Source: Ruminococcus sp.
GTDB taxonomy: Bacteria; Bacillota; Clostridia; Oscillospirales; Ruminococcaceae
DNA: 64,000 bases
Assembly: GCA_017558505.1 (NCBI GenBank)
Contig: JAFYUM010000039.1
Coordinates: 48,971-112,970 of the forward strand
Direction of reading: 5' to 3'
Each line of letters opens with the position of its first letter. Position 1 is the stretch's first letter. Positions 41,845 to 49,769 of this stretch are shown here, in pieces. The position numbers were made by a program, and so were the translations under genes. A model generated the notes under the pieces. That model worked only from the letters and a program-made list of their open reading frames with translations, was not told the DNA's origin and did not search any database.

Positions 41845-42486
41845 ATGAAAAGAAAGATACTATGCCTATTTATCTGCTCTCTAATGTTGACAGGCAGCGT
41901 TTGTGGGTGTAACAGCAAAACTGAGGAGCCGAGCAGCAGTTCGGAGGTTGTATCCACAGTTGATGAAAGCAGTGAGATTACCGAAAACAAAGACGATGAA
42001 AGTTTTGAATACAACGGCACTTTCAACGAGGAAGTTTTCAGGCACATCATTCAGGATATAAACCTGAAAGGTGTTAAGGTTTCAATGCCTTGCACATTTG
42101 CCGATCTTGGAGAGGGATTTGAGGTAAAATATCCTTTAGTTTTTAAGGAAGATTCAATGGTTACTTATTCTTTAGAGTATAATGGTATAAAAGTTGCACA
42201 AATAGTGTATTATGCAGATCACGAACTGTCGAAGAAAGAGTTTAAAGAGCTTGAAATTACACATATGTCTATCAATCCAGATTATTTTCACGAGGATAAT
42301 GTATCTGTTGCAGGTATAAATTTTGAATCGGACTATAAAGTATTAGACGATATCCTCGGTGAACCTACAAAAATGAAATTTGACGAAAATCATGGATATT
42401 ACAATTATTCATTGTCCGAAAATAAATATGTACAATTCAATATACGTGATAAGAAGATAGGTACAATAGTTATATCCGTTGAATAA
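41845..42486 (+). CDS. Lipoprotein of unknown function
   Basis: 213 residues. MLTGSVCGC contains a lipobox, with acylation most likely at the Cys of VCGC. A Ser/Glu-rich spacer (EEPSSSSEVVSTVDESSEI) follows, then a soluble domain of about 150 residues with no recognised family. GGGGAG precedes ATG 41845, and the promoter is perfect, so the gene is probably well expressed. It stands alone between the tRNA cluster and a convergent small gene. Confidence 0.65.
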   Translation: MKRKILCLFICSLMLTGSVCGCNSKTEEPSSSSEVVSTVDESSEITENKDDESFEYNGTFNEEVFRHIIQDINLKGVKVSMPCTFADLGEGFEVKYPLVFKEDSMVTYSLEYNGIKVAQIVYYADHELSKKEFKELEITHMSINPDYFHEDNVSVAGINFESDYKVLDDILGEPTKMKFDENHGYYNYSLSENKYVQFNIRDKKIGTIVISVE

Positions 42487-42524
42487 ATGAAAAGAGGTTT
42501 AACACTTTTCCATACAACCAAAAA

Positions 42525-42546
42525 ACGGACGGCATCAGCCGTCCGT
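42525..42546 (-). terminator. Terminator between the lipoprotein and the 42557 gene
   Basis: ACGGACGGC, loop ATCA, GCCGTCCGT; on the minus strand followed by TTTTTT. Confidence 0.85.
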
Positions 42547-42556
42547 ATTGTTTTAA

Positions 42557-42844
42557 TTAGTCTTCGATAGCGTCCTTAATTTCCTCAACAACGTCTTCAA
42601 CGACATCTTCTGCTGCCTCAACAGCTTCTTCAACTGCGTTTTCAGCCTTTTCAACTGTATCCTCAGCTTTTTCTGTTACATCGTCGATTACTTCATCGAT
42701 TTCAACGTCGAGTTCTTCATCATCGAAATCATAAAGATCGTCAAAATCCTCTTCAACTTCGTTATTCTTGAGAAGCTTTGCAGCTACGAAACCTGCTGCT
42801 GCGGCAGCTCCTGCGATAAGAAGACCTGTTAAAATTTTGCTCAT
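42557..42844 (-). CDS. Small membrane-anchored acidic protein
   Basis: 95 residues. MSKILTGLLIAGAAAAAGFV is one N-terminal membrane helix; the rest is extremely acidic with repeated VEEAVEAAEDVVED-type heptads that should form a long amphipathic helix, like YtxH or PspA-associated small proteins. Charge asymmetry (Lys-rich after the helix, then Asp/Glu) suggests the tail is cytoplasmic. GAGG at the right distance supports ATG 42844 over the in-frame ATG at 42859. No function is known. It lies downstream of rsmE. Confidence 0.65.
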   Translation of the reverse strand: MSKILTGLLIAGAAAAAGFVAAKLLKNNEVEEDFDDLYDFDDEELDVEIDEVIDDVTEKAEDTVEKAENAVEEAVEAAEDVVEDVVEEIKDAIED

Positions 42845-42951
42845 ATTAATAATCCTCATTTCTCCGCAGTATTTTTATTATTCAAGATTTGCGGAAATCT
42901 TAAATAATTATATTAGATATTATACCACATTTTTTCAACGATTTCAAGTAC

Positions 42952-43674
42952 TTACATGTTTTTTGTTAAAAACATCAAAATTGAAAGGGCTGAAATTGGT
43001 GCTGTTTCACAACGCAGTATTCTTTTGCCAAGCCAGATACGCTCTGCACCTGCGTTGACTGCTTCATCAACCTCTGCGGAATCAAAGCCGCCTTCGCTTC
43101 CGATAAGTATTCCAGCGGTTTTTATGTCCTCAACATTCACTTCGCCGAAAGGCTTGCCCCCTTCCCCCTCGTAGAGAATAACGCTTTTATCCAGCTGTTT
43201 CATCATTTCAAGGCACTGCTTATAGCTTGCGATCGGTAATATTTCCGGAATTATTCCTCGTCCTGACTGTTTAGCTGCCTCCTCCGCTATTTTTGCGAGG
43301 CGTGGAAGCTTTTTGGCGAAATCCTTTTCATTCGGTCGGGAAATGCACCGTCTTGTCAGTACCGGTACAACACGAGAAACGCCTAATTCTGTGGATTTCT
43401 GAATGATATACTCCAGCTTGTCAAGCTTCGGGACAGCCTGAAAAAGCGTCACATCTACCGTAGGCTCTGCATAGCAGGGATGTTTTTCAAGCAGATCAAG
43501 ATATACGCTGTCGTCGGTAATCTGTCTTATTTTGCAGTCATAGTCAATACCTCCGCAGCATACCGTAACTTCCTCATTGGGACGCATACGCAGAGAACGT
43601 CCTATATGACGGGCGTTTTCGCCCTCTAAAACTATATCGCTTTCGTTTATGCTGTCTATGAAAAATCGTGGCAT
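42952..43674 (-). CDS. rsmE: 16S rRNA (uracil(1498)-N3)-methyltransferase
   Basis: 240 residues. A PUA-like N-terminal part (HIGRSLRMRPNEEVTVCCGG) is followed by the SPOUT methyltransferase core: KSTELGVSRVVPVLTRRC, ILIGSEGGFDSAEVDEA and LGKRILRCETAPISAL, the knot that binds SAM. It methylates U1498 in the decoding centre. GGAAGTG precedes the ATG. It has a consensus promoter upstream and is divergent from the alarmone synthetase gene. Confidence 0.93.
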   Translation of the reverse strand: MPRFFIDSINESDIVLEGENARHIGRSLRMRPNEEVTVCCGGIDYDCKIRQITDDSVYLDLLEKHPCYAEPTVDVTLFQAVPKLDKLEYIIQKSTELGVSRVVPVLTRRCISRPNEKDFAKKLPRLAKIAEEAAKQSGRGIIPEILPIASYKQCLEMMKQLDKSVILYEGEGGKPFGEVNVEDIKTAGILIGSEGGFDSAEVDEAVNAGAERIWLGKRILRCETAPISALSILMFLTKNM

Positions 43675-43700
43675 AGCTGCACTTCCTTTCTCTTTTATTC

Positions 43701-43729
43701 ATTATAACATTATTAATAATTCCTGTCAA
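43701..43729 (-). promoter_or_regulatory. Consensus promoter for rsmE
   Basis: On the minus strand TTGACA (43729-43724), 17-bp spacer, TATAAT (43706-43701). Confidence 0.8.
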
Positions 43730-43766
43730 GGCAAAGTGAAATCTGTATGAAAAAACGGTGTTTCCC

Positions 43767-43794
43767 TTGACTTTTTGCCGAAAAGCAGTATAAT
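43767..43794 (+). promoter_or_regulatory. Promoter for the alarmone synthetase
   Basis: TTGACT at 43767-43772, 16-bp spacer, TATAAT at 43789-43794. Confidence 0.65.
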
Positions 43795-43851
43795 AAGTAT
43801 ATAATGGGAATCTCTAATGGTAATCTTTAAATTTTACGGAAGTGTGATAAT

Positions 43852-44562
43852 ATGGCTTTACAAATAAATCCGCAGATGTCCTTTGAACAGCAGCAGAAAC
43901 TCAAAGAAGAACTGCTGTCAGATGAATTAATAGACCTTGCAAAGGAAAAATATCTGCCACTTGAAACTCTTATGGCTTACTACCGTTGTGTGATTATGGA
44001 GATAGAAACGAAGTTTTTCGTTCTGAATGAGGAACTTTCCCTTGAATATGACCGCAATCCGATAGAAACAATAAAATCCCGTCTTAAATCATGGGACAGC
44101 CTTGTTAAAAAAATGCGGAATAAAAACCTTACGATGAATCTTAAAACGCTTGAAGAAAATATTTTTGATGTGGCGGGAGTACGTGTTATATGCTCGTTTC
44201 AGGAGGATATCTACCGTCTTGCAGACAGCTTTCTCCGTCAGGACGATGTAAGGCTTATCGAGAAAAAGGATTATATAAAAAATCCAAAGACTAACGGCTA
44301 CAGAAGCCTTCATCTTATTGTTGAAGTGCCTATATTTTTACAGAATGAAACACGCTATATGAAAGCCGAGGTACAATTCCGCACTATTGCTATGGATTTC
44401 TGGGCAAGTCTTGAACATAAACTCCGCTATAAGAAGAATATTTCCGACGCCGATGCCGAGATGCTTGGTGAAGAACTGCTTATATGCTCTCAGATGAGTG
44501 CGGAGCTTGATGAGCGTATGCAGATGGTGAAAAATAAAATTTCCGTTGCGGAAAAATCATAG
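43852..44562 (+). CDS. Small alarmone synthetase (RelA/SpoT synthetase domain only)
   Basis: 236 residues. DVAGVRVICSF is the start of the (p)ppGpp synthetase motif, NPKTNGYRSLHLIVEVPI and AEVQFRTIAMDFWASLEHKLRYKK follow, as in YjbM/RelQ. There is no HD hydrolase, TGS or ACT domain, so it should only synthesise (p)ppGpp or pGpp. An N-terminal helical extension of about 60 residues and a C-terminal helix fit the tetrameric SAS class. It is followed by an XRE regulator 14 bases downstream. Confidence 0.88.
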   Translation: MALQINPQMSFEQQQKLKEELLSDELIDLAKEKYLPLETLMAYYRCVIMEIETKFFVLNEELSLEYDRNPIETIKSRLKSWDSLVKKMRNKNLTMNLKTLEENIFDVAGVRVICSFQEDIYRLADSFLRQDDVRLIEKKDYIKNPKTNGYRSLHLIVEVPIFLQNETRYMKAEVQFRTIAMDFWASLEHKLRYKKNISDADAEMLGEELLICSQMSAELDERMQMVKNKISVAEKS

Positions 44563-44576
44563 GGAAAGGAAAAAAT

Positions 44577-45179
44577 ATGGAATTTTCCGAGAAATTACAA
44601 AAATTGCGTAAATCGAAAAACATGACGCAGGAACAGCTTGCACAGCAGCTTTATGTGTCACGCACTGCAATTTCAAAGTGGGAATCCGACAGAGGATACC
44701 CGAATATTGACTCGTTAAAGGCAATATCAAAGTTTTTCAATGTATCAATTGATGAGCTTCTTTCAGGAGATGAACTGATTGAAGTATGCGAAAAGGAAAG
44801 TGAAACAAAGGTTTTGCAGGTGAAATCTGTTGTATTTGCTGCTCTTGATGTTATGGCTTTTCTGCTGCTTATTCTTCCGCTGTTCAAAACAGAAGCTGAT
44901 GGTGTGTTTTACTCTGTTAATATTTTATCTCTTACATCAATTTCATCATACATGAAAATAATCTACATTTCCCTTATCTGCCTTTGCGGCTTGTTTGGAA
45001 TTGCCAATATTATGTATACCCTGCTGCAAAGAGAAAAGCTCAACAGCTTTTTCAGATATGGTTCAATCACCATATCAGCCCTTATGATTCTACTGTTTCT
45101 GTGGCATTCACCATATGCTGTGGCTTTCGCCCTTTTTATCCTGCTTTTCAAGGGCTTTCTGCTTGTGAAAAAGTCCTGA
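44577..45179 (+). CDS. XRE-family regulator with membrane segments
   Basis: 200 residues. Residues about 6-60 are a Cro/C1-type HTH (LRKSKNMTQEQLAQQLYVSRTA, then ISKWESDRGYPNID). About 85-200 contains three to four hydrophobic helices, so it would be a membrane-bound repressor, a plan common in Firmicutes. AAAGGAAA precedes the ATG. It likely shares the alarmone synthetase transcript. The signal it senses is unknown. Confidence 0.82.
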   Translation: MEFSEKLQKLRKSKNMTQEQLAQQLYVSRTAISKWESDRGYPNIDSLKAISKFFNVSIDELLSGDELIEVCEKESETKVLQVKSVVFAALDVMAFLLLILPLFKTEADGVFYSVNILSLTSISSYMKIIYISLICLCGLFGIANIMYTLLQREKLNSFFRYGSITISALMILLFLWHSPYAVAFALFILLFKGFLLVKKS

Positions 45180-45215
45180 TACGAAGCGTAACATTACGAA
45201 ATATAGCCAGATGAC

Positions 45216-45247
45216 ACGGTTGGTATCACTATGTTACCGACCGTTTC
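45216..45247 (+). terminator. Terminator after the XRE gene
   Basis: ACGGTTGGTA (45216-45225) pairs with TACCGACCGT (45235-45244), one G-U pair, then TTTC. The following bases to 45317 hold only the ribosome binding site of the PAP2 gene. Confidence 0.6.
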
Positions 45248-45317
45248 TTGTGTATTGTAAATTTCTGTTTTATAATAAAATCAGGCGGTATGCCAATAAC
45301 TTTAAGGAGAATTTATT

Positions 45318-45974
45318 ATGAAAAAGGAAAACAAACACTCATTATTTATGCCATTTCTGCTTGCAGTATTTTCTGCAATATTTACCCTGCTGACAAAGCT
45401 TGTAGACGTTCAGCCAATAGGGCCGCAGAAGTCGGAAATAGGATTTGCGGCTGTCAACGGTTTTATCCACAATCTTTTCGGAGTGAATATGATATGGTAT
45501 CACATCACAGACTGGCTGGGAATTATTCCTGTACTAACCACGTTTGTATTTTTTGCCGTTGGTGTTGCACAGCTTATCCGCAGAAAAAGCCTTTTCAAGG
45601 TTGATAAAAGCATTATAATTCTCGGCTTTTTCTACATAGTTGTCATTGCTGTATATCTCTTTTTCGAGAGTTATATTATCAATTACCGCCCCGTGCTTAT
45701 GCAGGGCAGGCTTGAAGCCTCGTATCCCTCCTCCCATACGCTTATGACTATCTGCCTGATGTCCGTATGCGTTGACCAGTGCGGCAGGCTTATCAGAAGC
45801 AAATCATTCAATACCGCTGTGAAAATCATTTCCTATATTATAATTGCCATTACAATCACAGGCAGACTGATTTCCGGAGTTCATTGGTTTACGGATATAA
45901 CCGGCGGTATTCTGATAAGTCTTACCCTTGTATCGTTATATCATACTGTGATAAACGCATCTGATAAAAAATAA
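45318..45974 (+). CDS. PAP2-family membrane phosphatase
   Basis: 218 residues with five to six membrane helices. SYPSSHTLMTIC is PAP2 motif 2 and GRLISGVHWFTDITGGI is motif 3; motif 1 (K-x6-RP) is present in a weaker form near NYRPVLMQG. Family members remove phosphate from undecaprenyl pyrophosphate or phosphatidic acid/phosphatidylglycerophosphate. Recycling of the lipid carrier is one possibility. AAGGAG lies eight bases before the ATG. Confidence 0.82.
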   Translation: MKKENKHSLFMPFLLAVFSAIFTLLTKLVDVQPIGPQKSEIGFAAVNGFIHNLFGVNMIWYHITDWLGIIPVLTTFVFFAVGVAQLIRRKSLFKVDKSIIILGFFYIVVIAVYLFFESYIINYRPVLMQGRLEASYPSSHTLMTICLMSVCVDQCGRLIRSKSFNTAVKIISYIIIAITITGRLISGVHWFTDITGGILISLTLVSLYHTVINASDKK

Positions 45975-45994
45975 AAGAAAAATTTTCAAATTCC

Positions 45995-46022
45995 TGTAAC
46001 GTTTTGTATTTTCCGATTGTCT
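45995..46022 (+). promoter_or_regulatory. Possible ECF-type autoregulated promoter
   Basis: TGTAACGTTTT at 45995-46005 resembles an ECF -35 (TGAAAC-like), and TGTCT at 46018-46022 fits a -10 (CGTC-like) 17 bases later. A hairpin, CAGAGAA/TTCTCTG with inner TAACGCGTTA (46029-46058), follows in the leader. Weak evidence. Confidence 0.3.
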
Positions 46023-46085
46023 AATTTTCAGAGAACAAAAATAACGCGTTATTCTCTGTAATTCCCAATGAACCGAGGTGAACCA

Positions 46086-46577
46086 ATGGAGAACTTTGAC
46101 AAGATATACGACCTATATGCCGCCGATGTCTATCACTATGCCCTGAGTCTGTGTATGAATGAAGCAACAGCAAAGGATATACTACAGAAAACAATGCTGA
46201 AAGCCTTTACACACTATGACAAATTCCGAGGGAATTGTTCAGTTAAAACCTGGCTCTTCGGCATCGCGAAAAATGAGCATCTCAACAATATAAAACGTGC
46301 GGACAATAATAATCTGCCCATTGACTATGCCGCAAATGCCCTTGATGAGAATATTGAGCATAGCTTCGGCGACCGCTTTCAGGCTCTTGAAATCCACAAG
46401 CTTCTCCATAACCTTGACGAGCCTTATAAGGAAATATTCACCCTGCGAGTTTTCGCTGAACTGAAATTTGCCGATATAGGCGATATTTTCGGCAAAAGCG
46501 AAAACTGGGCGAGAGTGACCTTCTACAGGGCAAAGGAAAAAATTATACAGCTTATAAAAAGTGAAACGGAGGAATGA
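46086..46577 (+). CDS. ECF-type RNA polymerase sigma factor
   Basis: 163 residues. Region 2: DVYHYALSLCMNEATAKDILQ and FRGNCSVKTWLFGIAKNE. Region 4: EPYKEIFTLRVFAELKFADI, then GKSENWARVTFYRAKEKI. The start ATG 46086 is preceded by GAGGTGA at five bases; an upstream in-frame ATG at 46068 has no ribosome binding site. It overlaps by four bases with an anti-sigma factor, the usual ECF arrangement. Its regulon is unknown. Confidence 0.9.
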   Translation: MENFDKIYDLYAADVYHYALSLCMNEATAKDILQKTMLKAFTHYDKFRGNCSVKTWLFGIAKNEHLNNIKRADNNNLPIDYAANALDENIEHSFGDRFQALEIHKLLHNLDEPYKEIFTLRVFAELKFADIGDIFGKSENWARVTFYRAKEKIIQLIKSETEE

Positions 46578-47689
46578 AAATGAACTGCAAAATTATAAAA
46601 GACCTTATCCCACTTTCAGAGGAGGGATTGTGCAGCGAGGAAAGTGCTGCAATGATTGAGGAGCATATCAAGGATTGCGAAAGCTGCCGTATGCTCTATG
46701 AAAAAATTCCTGTGGATAAGAAATCTGCACCTGTTCCCGATGAACAGGAAACATTTAAAAGAGTCAATCGTAAAATGAAAAAGCTTACGTGGAAATCGGG
46801 AATCTGTGGCTTGCTACTGCTGGCAATTCTTGGCGTTCTCGGCTATCTCACTTTCGGACAGATTACCAAAATGGAGGGACTCCACAGCTTTGAAACAATA
46901 GCGGAATCTTTTGAAGTACGTAAGATGGCGAAATATATAGCCGATAAAGATTTTGACTCCCTTGTTTCAAATCACGGAAACAGCTTAGAGGATTTGATTT
47001 TTTTAAGTGGCTTAACTTGTACAGAGGAATTACGTAACCTTGATGTGAAATATCTCAGCGAGTCCTATGAAAAAGTTTACGGCAATTCAAAGGTAAAGGA
47101 TATTTCCGTAAAATCGCAGTATTTTCTGGGCGGAAATTTCGGCGAGACATCAATAATAGCTCATTTTATAACGATTGAATATGATAGCGGACAACAGCTT
47201 AAGGCATCTTTTATAAAGGACTCTAACGGATTATATAAATTAATTGATGCATCTGACGAAAATGGAAACTATTCATTTAATTCTGATGTGAAAAAAAGCT
47301 ATGAAAATCCATTTTTACAGGCTCTGACTCATTTTTCCTATCATTCAAATTACCTTAAAACCTATTCTATTGACTTAGCTTTTTTTGAAGATTTTTTCAG
47401 ACCTGAATACTATGACACCTATATTTACAATCGTAAACAATTTTATGATGCAGGATACAAAATAGACAATATCTATCAGAATATTGACTATAAATACGAT
47501 AATGAAAAAGACCTGCTCTATTATGATGTAGCTGTTCACGCCCATGACGAAAAGGGAAGCGCTGTTATGACAACACGGCTTTATTACGATTATATCGGAT
47601 TCTACTCACCTGAACGAGATACCATAAATGTAGTTGCCGACAACTGCACCCCCGAACTTGAAGAAGCAATGTACAACTTCTTCGGATAA
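46574..47689 (+). CDS. Zinc-finger anti-sigma factor with large external domain
   Basis: 371 residues. CKIIKDLIPLSEEGLCSEES and HIKDCESCRMLYEKI form the ZAS/zf-HC2 domain (His-x3-Cys-x2-Cys), which holds the sigma factor in the cytoplasm. One membrane helix (residues about 76-98, GICGLLLLAILGVLGYLTF) is followed by about 270 residues outside the cell with no recognised domain. This external part could sense a surface or envelope signal. The stop is convergent to the ABC operon. Confidence 0.8.
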   Translation: MKMNCKIIKDLIPLSEEGLCSEESAAMIEEHIKDCESCRMLYEKIPVDKKSAPVPDEQETFKRVNRKMKKLTWKSGICGLLLLAILGVLGYLTFGQITKMEGLHSFETIAESFEVRKMAKYIADKDFDSLVSNHGNSLEDLIFLSGLTCTEELRNLDVKYLSESYEKVYGNSKVKDISVKSQYFLGGNFGETSIIAHFITIEYDSGQQLKASFIKDSNGLYKLIDASDENGNYSFNSDVKKSYENPFLQALTHFSYHSNYLKTYSIDLAFFEDFFRPEYYDTYIYNRKQFYDAGYKIDNIYQNIDYKYDNEKDLLYYDVAVHAHDEKGSAVMTTRLYYDYIGFYSPERDTINVVADNCTPELEEAMYNFFG

Positions 47690-47702
47690 AATACAAAAAC
47701 AA

Positions 47703-47727
47703 CGTCCCCGAAATAATATCGGGGACG
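47703..47727. terminator. Terminator between the anti-sigma gene and the ABC operon
   Basis: CGTCCCCGA (47703-47711) pairs with TCGGGGACG (47719-47727). On the minus strand it is followed by TTGTTTTTG. About 95 bases without features separate it from the 47824 stop. Confidence 0.8.
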
Positions 47728-47823
47728 CTGCTTTATATTGAAAGTGTGTATGTAATGTATCGCCTGTGAAACGATTTACAGACTTCTTTTTTATTTTTAT
47801 GAAGCCTGATTTTAATTCTGGGA

Positions 47824-48678
47824 TTAACCCTTTACACCACCAAGAGCAACACCGGCAATGATATGCTTCGAAAGGAGGAAGTATATCACGAGAACGGGCA
47901 ATACTGTAAGGAAAAGTCCAAGATAGATTGCACCGAACTCTGTACGGTAAATATCACCGTTGAGCTGGCTTACCATGATAGGAAGTGTGTGCTTATCTGT
48001 GTCGATGAGAAGAATCTGAGGGAGGAACAGTGAGTTCCAGCTTGTTACAAAGGCAAAGATAGCCTGTGTAGCCATAGCGGGCTTCATCATCGGCAGAGCA
48101 ATCTGATTGAAAATTCTGATTTCTCCCGCACCGTCAATTCTTGCAGACTGAAGAATTTCCATAGGAAGCGCAGGTATCATATACTGTCGCATGAAGAATA
48201 CAACAGTAGGAGCTGCAATTGAGGGGAGAATAAGTGCGAGGAAGTTATTTGTCAGACCGATTTTGTAAACGAACTGATAAAAACCGATACTTGTTACCTG
48301 TGCAGGTATCATAAGTACGCACATAATGAGTGTGAAGAAAGGTTTTCTCAATCTCCAGTCATAAGCTACCAACGCATATGCAGTCATTGTTGAAAAATAA
48401 ACTGTGCAGATTGTTGAGCTGGAGGAAATGATGAGAGAGTTGAAAAATCCCTTTAAAGGATCGAAGGACTTACCTAAAAGTACTTCCATATTACTTAAGA
48501 AGTATGTTGAAGGTATGAGAGATACAGCGTGCTGCTGAATCTGTGTAGTACTTCTTGTGGAGTTGATTATCATAATCACAAATGGAAACAAGCTTATAAC
48601 AGCAAGCAGAATGCAGAGAGTATAAGCAAGAACCTTAAAAATTATGTTTCCAGAGCTTTTACCTGCTACTACTGCCAT
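47824..48678 (-). CDS. Sugar ABC transporter permease (MalG/LacG type)
   Basis: 284 residues, six membrane helices. The EAA loop, ESARIDGAGE-like (LQSARIDGAGEIRIFNQIAL), contacts the ATPase. It is the last gene of an operon with a second permease, a solute-binding protein, GH3 and a DUF4380-like protein. No ATPase gene is present, so a shared MsmK/UgpC-type ATPase elsewhere must power it. Context indicates xylo-oligosaccharide uptake. Its start overlaps the upstream permease by 10 bases. Confidence 0.88.
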   Translation of the reverse strand: MAVVAGKSSGNIIFKVLAYTLCILLAVISLFPFVIMIINSTRSTTQIQQHAVSLIPSTYFLSNMEVLLGKSFDPLKGFFNSLIISSSSTICTVYFSTMTAYALVAYDWRLRKPFFTLIMCVLMIPAQVTSIGFYQFVYKIGLTNNFLALILPSIAAPTVVFFMRQYMIPALPMEILQSARIDGAGEIRIFNQIALPMMKPAMATQAIFAFVTSWNSLFLPQILLIDTDKHTLPIMVSQLNGDIYRTEFGAIYLGLFLTVLPVLVIYFLLSKHIIAGVALGGVKG

Positions 48679-49679
48679 TTATTTGCCGCCTCCTTCTTCT
48701 TTGCCTCACGACGAGCCATTTTCTTTTCCTTTTCAAATCTTGCTTCATCTCTGTCACGCATAATCCAGAACAGGATAGCGGAGAGAACTGCGATAATTAC
48801 GAAAAGAATCATACTTGCAGCGGCTGCTCTGTTATAGAGATAGTTTCCGCTGAATGCCTGGTTGTAGATAAATACGCTGGTTGTAAGAGTTGCGTTATCA
48901 GGACCACCCTCGTTGAACAGCTTAGGAATATCGTACATATTAAGACCACCAACAAGGCTGGTAATAAGTGTGTACAGAAGAACTGTCTTGAGGTTCGGAA
49001 CTGTAATCTTCCAGAATGTCTGCCAGCCATTGGAGCCGTCGATTTCAGCAGCCTCATAGATATCAGGGCTGATACCGAGAATACCTGAAATAAGAACTAT
49101 CATTGTATTACCGTACCATGTAAGGAACTGGATAAATGCAACAATAAGCTGTGCTGGTACTTTATAAACCAGGAAGTTGTAGGGCTTAGTAGGCTCATCC
49201 AATATATTAATCTTATGTAAAAACTCACCTACAGATACAACAATATCATTCATAGGACCTACAGGATAAGCAAAGAGTGCATTGAACAGGATAGCAACTG
49301 ATGCCGCTGTGATAATATTGGGCATATAGAATACTACCTTAAAGAAACCCTTGCCCTTGATTTCATTTCTGTGAGAAGTGAATATAGCGGCAAGAAGTAA
49401 TGCCATTGTAATCTGTGGTGTAAAGTTGAGCACCCAGATAAGAACAGTATTCTTCAATGAGGTTTTAAAGGAATTGTTGTCAAGAATAGTCTTGAAATTG
49501 GCAAATGGATCATCAAGGAAATGCCAATCGGTATTGTTGAGACCCTTACAATCCGTAAAACCGAGAATTGTTGTGTAAATTGTGGGATACAGCGAGAAAA
49601 GAAGGAATATTACAATAAAAGGAATACTGAAAATATAACCCCACTTAGCGTAGCTGACGCCCTTTAATTTTGTTTTCAA
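48669..49679 (-). CDS. Sugar ABC transporter permease (MalF/LacF type)
   Basis: About 336 residues, six or more membrane helices. The EAA loop is YEAAEIDGSNGWQTFWKITVP. The C-terminus is long and charged (RDRDEARFEKEKKMARREAKKKEA), more basic than usual. The TTG at 49679 is preferred: it gives MKTKLKGVSYAKWGY, a normal start, and AAGGTGG lies about ten bases upstream; the earlier in-frame ATG at 49727 would start inside the base of the intercistronic hairpin. Partner of the 47824 permease. Confidence 0.85.
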   Translation of the reverse strand: MKTKLKGVSYAKWGYIFSIPFIVIFLLFSLYPTIYTTILGFTDCKGLNNTDWHFLDDPFANFKTILDNNSFKTSLKNTVLIWVLNFTPQITMALLLAAIFTSHRNEIKGKGFFKVVFYMPNIITAASVAILFNALFAYPVGPMNDIVVSVGEFLHKINILDEPTKPYNFLVYKVPAQLIVAFIQFLTWYGNTMIVLISGILGISPDIYEAAEIDGSNGWQTFWKITVPNLKTVLLYTLITSLVGGLNMYDIPKLFNEGGPDNATLTTSVFIYNQAFSGNYLYNRAAAASMILFVIIAVLSAILFWIMRDRDEARFEKEKKMARREAKKKEAANKWQ

Positions 49680-49710
49680 GCTTTCGCCACCACCTTGAGT
49701 TATGGCAATT

Positions 49711-49736
49711 CCGCACAGGGTATACACCCTGTGCGG
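49711..49736 (-). other. Intercistronic hairpin between the binding-protein and permease genes
   Basis: Perfect 11-bp stem CCGCACAGGGT/ACCCTGTGCGG with a four-base loop and no T-run. This is the usual place for an mRNA stabilising or attenuating hairpin that lets the binding protein be made in excess over the permeases. Confidence 0.75.
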
Positions 49737-49769
49737 TTTGCGTTATTTTAATATTAATTCAATTATTGA

